Positions 5,086 through 8,283 of a stretch of DNA of 8,283 nt are shown piece after piece. How positions within the stretch are numbered: the first letter of the stretch is position 1; each line of letters begins with the position of its first letter. This DNA is from JBAXHO01 sp037138855 (lineage in GTDB: Bacteria > Patescibacteriota > Dojkabacteria > B142 > OLB20). The notes beneath the pieces are model-generated. The model had not been told where the DNA came from. It saw only the letters and a list, made by a program, of their open reading frames with translations, and did not search any database. The stretch is from assembly GCA_037138855.1 (NCBI GenBank), contig JBAXHO010000074.1:1-8283 (forward strand), read 5' to 3'. Both the position numbers and the translations under genes were made by a program.

Positions 5086-6072
5086 TTATTCAAACATTAT
5101 TATTCCGTTATTGAGAGACCAGGTATATGTTTTGATACTGGTCATTGGATATTTCTTGCCATCAATGGTGGCATCAATAGCATCCGGACGAGGTGAATAT
5201 AATTTTATTGTTTGAGATGCCTGGAAAGTAAGATTTTGGCCGATGGGGTAGGTTTGTTTTGCTTTTTGTACGCCATCAACAATTATTGAAAGATATGCTT
5301 CTTTATTAATAATTTTGATATTCACTGTGAATTCAGATATGGGAGTGATCTCCAATGTGGGAGTGACTGAGGGTTGTTCAATATTTTGATCAGTACTTTG
5401 TGAGATCACAGTTAGATTCATAGTACTTTTTTTACCAAATTGTGATTCTGCGACAATGGTAAAATCATTTCTGCCTTCTTTTAAGTTCAAAGTTGTAAAA
5501 AAAGCTTCAAAATTGTTTGTTTCATAGCGTTGACCATTTATTGTTAAAGTAGCTCCGGGTTCTACTTTCCCGGCGATATCCAATGAGTTGCCATATGCTT
5601 CATAATTACTTGATCCACCTGCTTGTAAAATAACTGGCTTTGAGATAGATAAAGTTGGTGCTTTAAGAATTTTCCCGGTATATGAACCAATGTAATAAAC
5701 TGTTAGTAGGACAATGATTATTACGACACCGGTAATGATTCTTTGGGGTGTAAATTGAAAATTAAAGCCTTTGCCTTTAATTTTTTCGGTTGTGCTAATA
5801 GTTGGAGTTTTTAGTTGATATTCTCTTTCGCGACGATACATTGCAAGAGCTCTTTCCTCATTGATTTTAAGCAGTTTGGCATAGTTTTTTAAAAATCCTT
5901 TAATATATACTTCAGAAGGAAAAATACTATAGTTACTATCTTCTAAAGCTTCAAGATAGCGTCCACGGATTTTCGTAATCTGGGCAACTTCTTCTATACT
6001 AAGACCACGCTCTTTACGTCGTTCTTTTAACAAAGTTCCAATTGTCCTGAGCTCGAAGGCATTCTTAATCAT
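5086..6072 (-). CDS. RodZ-like membrane-anchored helix-turn-helix protein
   Basis: A probable cell-shape or envelope protein that links a cytoplasmic helix-turn-helix to the cell exterior. In the 328-residue product, residues about 8-75 form the HTH_25-type domain (LLKERRKERGLSIEEVAQITKI, then YLEALE and YIKGFLKNYAKLL), which is very typical of RodZ. A lysine-rich linker is followed by a single membrane segment (about 111-131, IITGVVIIIVLLTVYYIGSYT). Outside lies an Ig-like beta-sandwich (about 138-224, with IAGKVEPGATLTING and LNLKEGRNDFTIVAES), a Pro/Thr-rich linker (about 226-245) and a DUF4115-like C-terminal domain (about 247-315). In RodZ the HTH contacts the actin-like MreB, but no mreB is in the window. 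The Ig-like insert is not in E. coli RodZ, so I leave the symbol empty. The ATG start lacks a Shine-Dalgarno sequence. Confidence 0.85.
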   Translation of the reverse strand: MIKNAFELRTIGTLLKERRKERGLSIEEVAQITKIRGRYLEALEDSNYSIFPSEVYIKGFLKNYAKLLKINEERALAMYRREREYQLKTPTISTTEKIKGKGFNFQFTPQRIITGVVIIIVLLTVYYIGSYTGKILKAPTLSISKPVILQAGGSSNYEAYGNSLDIAGKVEPGATLTINGQRYETNNFEAFFTTLNLKEGRNDFTIVAESQFGKKSTMNLTVISQSTDQNIEQPSVTPTLEITPISEFTVNIKIINKEAYLSIIVDGVQKAKQTYPIGQNLTFQASQTIKLYSPRPDAIDATIDGKKYPMTSIKTYTWSLNNGIIMFE

Positions 6073-6156
6073 TTATGGAAAAAGCAAAAGGCAGAAAACC
6101 TAAGAAGTTTTAGATATAGTAAATAATTGATTTATTGGTGCAAATATATATCTGGT

Positions 6157-6186
6157 CTGGCAATTATTATTGAATTTTATTATAAC
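6157..6186 (+). promoter_or_regulatory. Tentative promoter for the hemerythrin gene
   Basis: CTGGCA (6157-6162, 4/6 to the -35) and TATAAC (6181-6186, 5/6 to the -10) are 18 bp apart and 62 bp upstream of the hemerythrin ATG. The region is very AT-rich and several alternative hexamers exist, so this is only the best visible pair. The 176-bp gap also has to hold the divergent promoter of the RodZ-like gene, for which I see no clear match. Confidence 0.3.
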
Positions 6187-6210
6187 ATTAAACATTACTG
6201 GAAAAACAAA

Positions 6211-6247
6211 CTAATTTAGGTTAATATTAATTACTTAACCTAATTAG
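6211..6247. promoter_or_regulatory. Inverted repeat abutting the hemerythrin start codon
   Basis: TTAGGTTAA (6216-6224) and TTAACCTAA (6235-6243) are perfect complements around a 10-bp spacer. The pairing extends outward to CTAATT (6211-6216) and AATTAG (6242-6247) with one bulged base, giving a stem of about 13 bp. It ends one base before the ATG at 6249, and no Shine-Dalgarno lies between. It could be a repressor operator with half-sites about two helical turns apart, or an RNA hairpin that controls access to the start codon. Confidence 0.6.
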
Positions 6248-6248
6248 T

Positions 6249-6653
6249 ATGAATTTAAAATGGCAGGAAGAGTATAGCGTAGGTGTAGCAGTAATAGATA
6301 ACCAGCATAAGCAATTGGTAAGCACGATTGCAAGTATGGCGTTTTTGTTAGGTAAAAGTCATAATGTTCAGAAGATAGCAAATATTTTTGAAGAATTAGA
6401 ACAGTATGCTGCTGTTCATTTTAAAACTGAGGAGGAATTATTTGCTAAATATAATTATGAGTTTGCTGCTGAACATATTGCTAAACATAATGAATTTGAG
6501 GCGAAGATTGTTGAGTTGAAAGTAGGATTTAAAAATGATTCAATCCTAGGTTCATTTGATCTAACCGATTATTTAGAAGACTGGTTACTAAATCATCTTC
6601 TTACTGAAGATCGGAAATATATCCCCTACATGAAACAACACAATATTAAATAA
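6249..6653 (+). CDS. Bacteriohemerythrin (non-heme di-iron oxygen-binding protein)
   Basis: A soluble single-domain hemerythrin that binds O2 at a di-iron centre in a four-helix bundle and serves in O2 storage, delivery, scavenging or sensing. At 134 residues it has the usual length for a stand-alone bacterial form. All seven expected iron ligands are visible: H20 (DNQHKQL), H57 and E61 (HFKTE), H76 and H80 (HIAKH), and H116 and D121 (HLLTED). The N-terminus LKWQEEYSVGVAVIDNQH is also typical. No signal peptide, membrane segment or fused signalling domain is present, so it should be cytoplasmic. It stands divergent from the RodZ-like gene and 51 bp upstream of two dehydratase-activase-related genes on the same strand, whose families are linked to oxygen-sensitive Fe-S chemistry. 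The start is fixed by conservation; no Shine-Dalgarno is present. Confidence 0.95.
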   Translation: MNLKWQEEYSVGVAVIDNQHKQLVSTIASMAFLLGKSHNVQKIANIFEELEQYAAVHFKTEEELFAKYNYEFAAEHIAKHNEFEAKIVELKVGFKNDSILGSFDLTDYLEDWLLNHLLTEDRKYIPYMKQHNIK

Positions 6654-6658
6654 GCTCT

Positions 6659-6679
6659 AGCATGATATTATGCTTTTTA
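6659..6679 (+). terminator. Weak terminator-like hairpin after the hemerythrin gene
   Basis: AGCAT (6659-6663) and ATGCT (6670-6674) form a 5-bp stem around a 6-nt loop, followed by four more Ts. The stem is short, so termination would be partial at best. It could lower expression of the downstream genes relative to hemerythrin, or it may be chance. Confidence 0.3.
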
Positions 6680-6704
6680 GTTAACTCTAGTTGCTTGATT
6701 TTTT

Positions 6705-7637
6705 ATGAAATACAAAATTGGGATGCCCAGGGCGTTACTTTTTCATCACTATTCAAAGCTTTGGATATCATTTTTTGAAGAATTACACTACCAGGTGATT
6801 GTCAGCCCTGAAACTAATAAAAAAATTCTCGAAAGATCAATTGCCTTAGCTAATGACGAAAGCTGTCTTTCTGCAAAATTATTATTAGGCCACATTGAGG
6901 CGATTAAAGATAAAGTCGATTACATATTTTTGCCCAGATATACAGCGATTGTAAAGGGAGAGTTACTTTGTGATAAATTTTGTGGAATAAATGACATTAC
7001 TACAAATACTTTTCCAAATTTGAAAATATTAGATTTTTCAGTGGATGACAGGGGAAAATTACATAACGAATTCATTGGATTTCTAAAAATTGGAATTCAA
7101 TTAAAAAATAATCCAATTTCTGTTGTGCAAGCATATAAAAAAGCGAAAAAAAAGCTGGAGACTTATTATTTAGAAGAAATCAAAAAACAGGAAGAAAAAC
7201 TAAAAAATAATCAGGGAAAGCCAGTGATAATAATCGTTTCGCATGCATATAATATTTATGATTCATTTATCGGCCAACAAATTATTAAGTATTTAGAAAA
7301 AATGGATATTTTGGTAATAAATGCAGATATAGTTGATAAAGTGAAGGCAAGAGAACTGTCCAAAAATTTATCTGAGGATTTATATTGGACTTTTAACAAA
7401 GAAATAATTGGCGGTCTTGAATATTATCGAAAACAAGTTGACGGAATAATATTTTTAATGACTTTTCCCTGCGGTCCTGATTCATTAGTGGTAACGCTTT
7501 GCCAGAATAAAATCAAAGATGTTCCCTTGATTGTACTTACAGTAGATGAACAGGCTGGAGATGTAGGTTTAAAAACCAGGCTGGAGAGTTTTGTTGATAT
7601 TTTAAAAATGAAACAAAAAAGAAATGAAAAAAATTAA
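6705..7637 (+). CDS. Acyl-CoA dehydratase activase-related protein (DUF2229/COG3580-like)
   Basis: A member of the family related to the 2-hydroxyacyl-CoA dehydratase and double-cubane cluster protein system, whose members probably bind an Fe-S cluster; the exact reaction is unknown. The 310-residue product shows the family landmarks: IGMPRALLFHHY (5-16), SPETNKK (34-40), NDESCLSAKLLLGH (50-63), DYIFLPR (72-78), TFPCGPDSLV (253-262) and DEQAGDVGLKTRLESFVDIL (281-300). Cysteines C54, C89, C93, C256 and C266 are candidate cluster ligands. A lysine-rich helical stretch (about 144-170) separates two alpha/beta lobes. In many Firmicutes this unit is fused to a BadF/HgdC-type ATPase and to a COG3581 unit; here it stands alone and overlaps the next gene by 14 nt, so the two are surely co-translated. 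No signal peptide or Shine-Dalgarno is seen. Confidence 0.85.
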   Translation: MKYKIGMPRALLFHHYSKLWISFFEELHYQVIVSPETNKKILERSIALANDESCLSAKLLLGHIEAIKDKVDYIFLPRYTAIVKGELLCDKFCGINDITTNTFPNLKILDFSVDDRGKLHNEFIGFLKIGIQLKNNPISVVQAYKKAKKKLETYYLEEIKKQEEKLKNNQGKPVIIIVSHAYNIYDSFIGQQIIKYLEKMDILVINADIVDKVKARELSKNLSEDLYWTFNKEIIGGLEYYRKQVDGIIFLMTFPCGPDSLVVTLCQNKIKDVPLIVLTVDEQAGDVGLKTRLESFVDILKMKQKRNEKN

Positions 7638-8283
7638 AGTATCCTTCCCACACATGGGAAATTATTATGTTGCTTTCAAGCCAATGATTGAGTTGATTGC
7701 TGATGAAGTGATTATTCCCCCACCAATTACCAAAAAAACTATGGACTTGGGAGCTAAATATAGCCCTGAGTTTGTATGTGTGCCATTCAAGTATCATATT
7801 GGAAATTATATTGAAAGTCTTGAGCTTGGAGCAAATGTGATAGTGCAGGCAGGGGGCGGATGCAGGTTTGGGATGTATGGAGAAGTACAAGAATCAATTT
7901 TAAAAAAGTTAGGTTATGATTTCACTTTTATAAAAATTGGAAATAGTATGAATCCAGGCAAATTTATCAAGACTCTTCAGGCGATAAATCCAAAATTATC
8001 CGGTTTTTTAATCCTAAAAACCTTTTGGTTTTCATTTCAAAGGATGAAGTGTATTGAAGAAGTTGAAGATTTTGTCAGGAAGAATATTGGTTTTGAAAAT
8101 CAAAAAGGTAAGTTTGAAAATTTGCATAAAATATTTCTGAATGAACTAGAAAAGACAAAATCACTAAAACAAATTAAAGCAGTCAAAACAAAGTATAAAA
8201 AACTTTTTAAAAGTATTGAAATATCTAGGCCAAAAGATGTTTTGAGAGTAGGAATTGTAGGTGAATTATATATAGTTATGGAG
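7624..8283 (+). CDS. Acyl-CoA dehydratase activase-related protein (COG3581-like), 3' end outside window
   Basis: The open frame starts at the ATG at 7624, inside the end of the preceding gene, and runs 220 codons to the window edge without a stop, so the product is partial. Family landmarks are VSFPHMGNYYVAFKPMIE (6-23), PPPITKKTMDLGAKYSPEFVCVPFK (32-56, with C52), NYIESLELGANVIVQAGGGCRFGMYGEVQ (61-89, with C80) and, near the edge, VLRVGIVGELYIVME (206-220). Relatives, as I recall them, usually have GPCRFG where this protein has GGCRFG. Like its neighbour it should belong to an ATP-dependent, low-potential Fe-S reductase system, in which an ATPase activase transfers electrons to a dehydratase-like component. 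That activase may lie just beyond the window. The order COG3580 then COG3581 matches the domain order of the fused Firmicutes proteins, so these look like the split form. Confidence 0.85.
   Translation, partial: MKKIKVSFPHMGNYYVAFKPMIELIADEVIIPPPITKKTMDLGAKYSPEFVCVPFKYHIGNYIESLELGANVIVQAGGGCRFGMYGEVQESILKKLGYDFTFIKIGNSMNPGKFIKTLQAINPKLSGFLILKTFWFSFQRMKCIEEVEDFVRKNIGFENQKGKFENLHKIFLNELEKTKSLKQIKAVKTKYKKLFKSIEISRPKDVLRVGIVGELYIVME

Noticed and set aside
7537..7890. Minus-strand open frame over the end of the COG3580-like and start of the COG3581-like genes
   Set aside because: Antisense to two conserved coding regions, including the GGGCRFG motif; its histidine/tryptophan-rich product is an artefact.

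Overview
The window is AT-rich bacterial DNA holding the replication-initiation locus (dnaA, dnaN and a probable oriC) of what is most likely a Candidate Phyla Radiation (Patescibacteria) genome, perhaps of the Microgenomates type. The placement is an inference. It rests on a compact gene layout, starts with almost no Shine-Dalgarno sequence, intergenic spaces full of short AT-rich repeats, a YidD with the extended loop I associate with CPR, and a RodZ-like protein with an extra Ig-like domain. TAA, TAG and TGA all appear as stops and no gene needs a recoded UGA. I saw no tRNA, rRNA or CRISPR array.

Left part (1-2905), all coding on the minus strand: a 7-bp tandem repeat at the left edge, an AT-rich stretch at 36-168 in which I see no gene, then dnaN (sliding clamp) preceded by dnaA. 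The 217-bp dnaA-dnaN spacer has five DnaA-box-like 9-mers in one orientation. The last two sit against a short GC step, a run of DnaA-trio-like triplets and an AT-rich tract, the layout of a basal origin-unwinding system.

The spacer upstream of dnaA (2906-3232) carries a second heptamer array, a perfect 20-bp palindrome, an AT-rich inverted repeat, a second DnaA-box cluster with one exact TTATCCACA, and a leader hairpin before yidD. yidD (membrane-protein insertion factor) runs away from dnaA on the plus strand. The rpmH and rnpA genes that usually accompany it are not between them.

Middle part (3574-4839, minus): a two-regulator operon. The first gene is LexA-like, but its C-terminal domain lacks the Ala-Gly cleavage site and the catalytic serine. 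It overlaps by ATGA with an ArsR-like winged-helix regulator that has an unassigned C-terminal domain. A good promoter overlapped by direct and inverted repeats lies upstream and suggests autoregulation. The 4758-5085 spacer also has a third heptamer array and a long imperfect hairpin. Next comes a RodZ-like membrane protein gene (minus).

Right part (6249-8283, plus): a bacteriohemerythrin with all seven iron ligands, with a near-perfect inverted repeat ending at its start codon, then two overlapping genes of the acyl-CoA dehydratase activase-related families (COG3580 and COG3581 types). The second is cut by the window edge. Together they look like an oxygen- or redox-linked iron module. The ATP-dependent activase that normally partners these proteins is not in the window.
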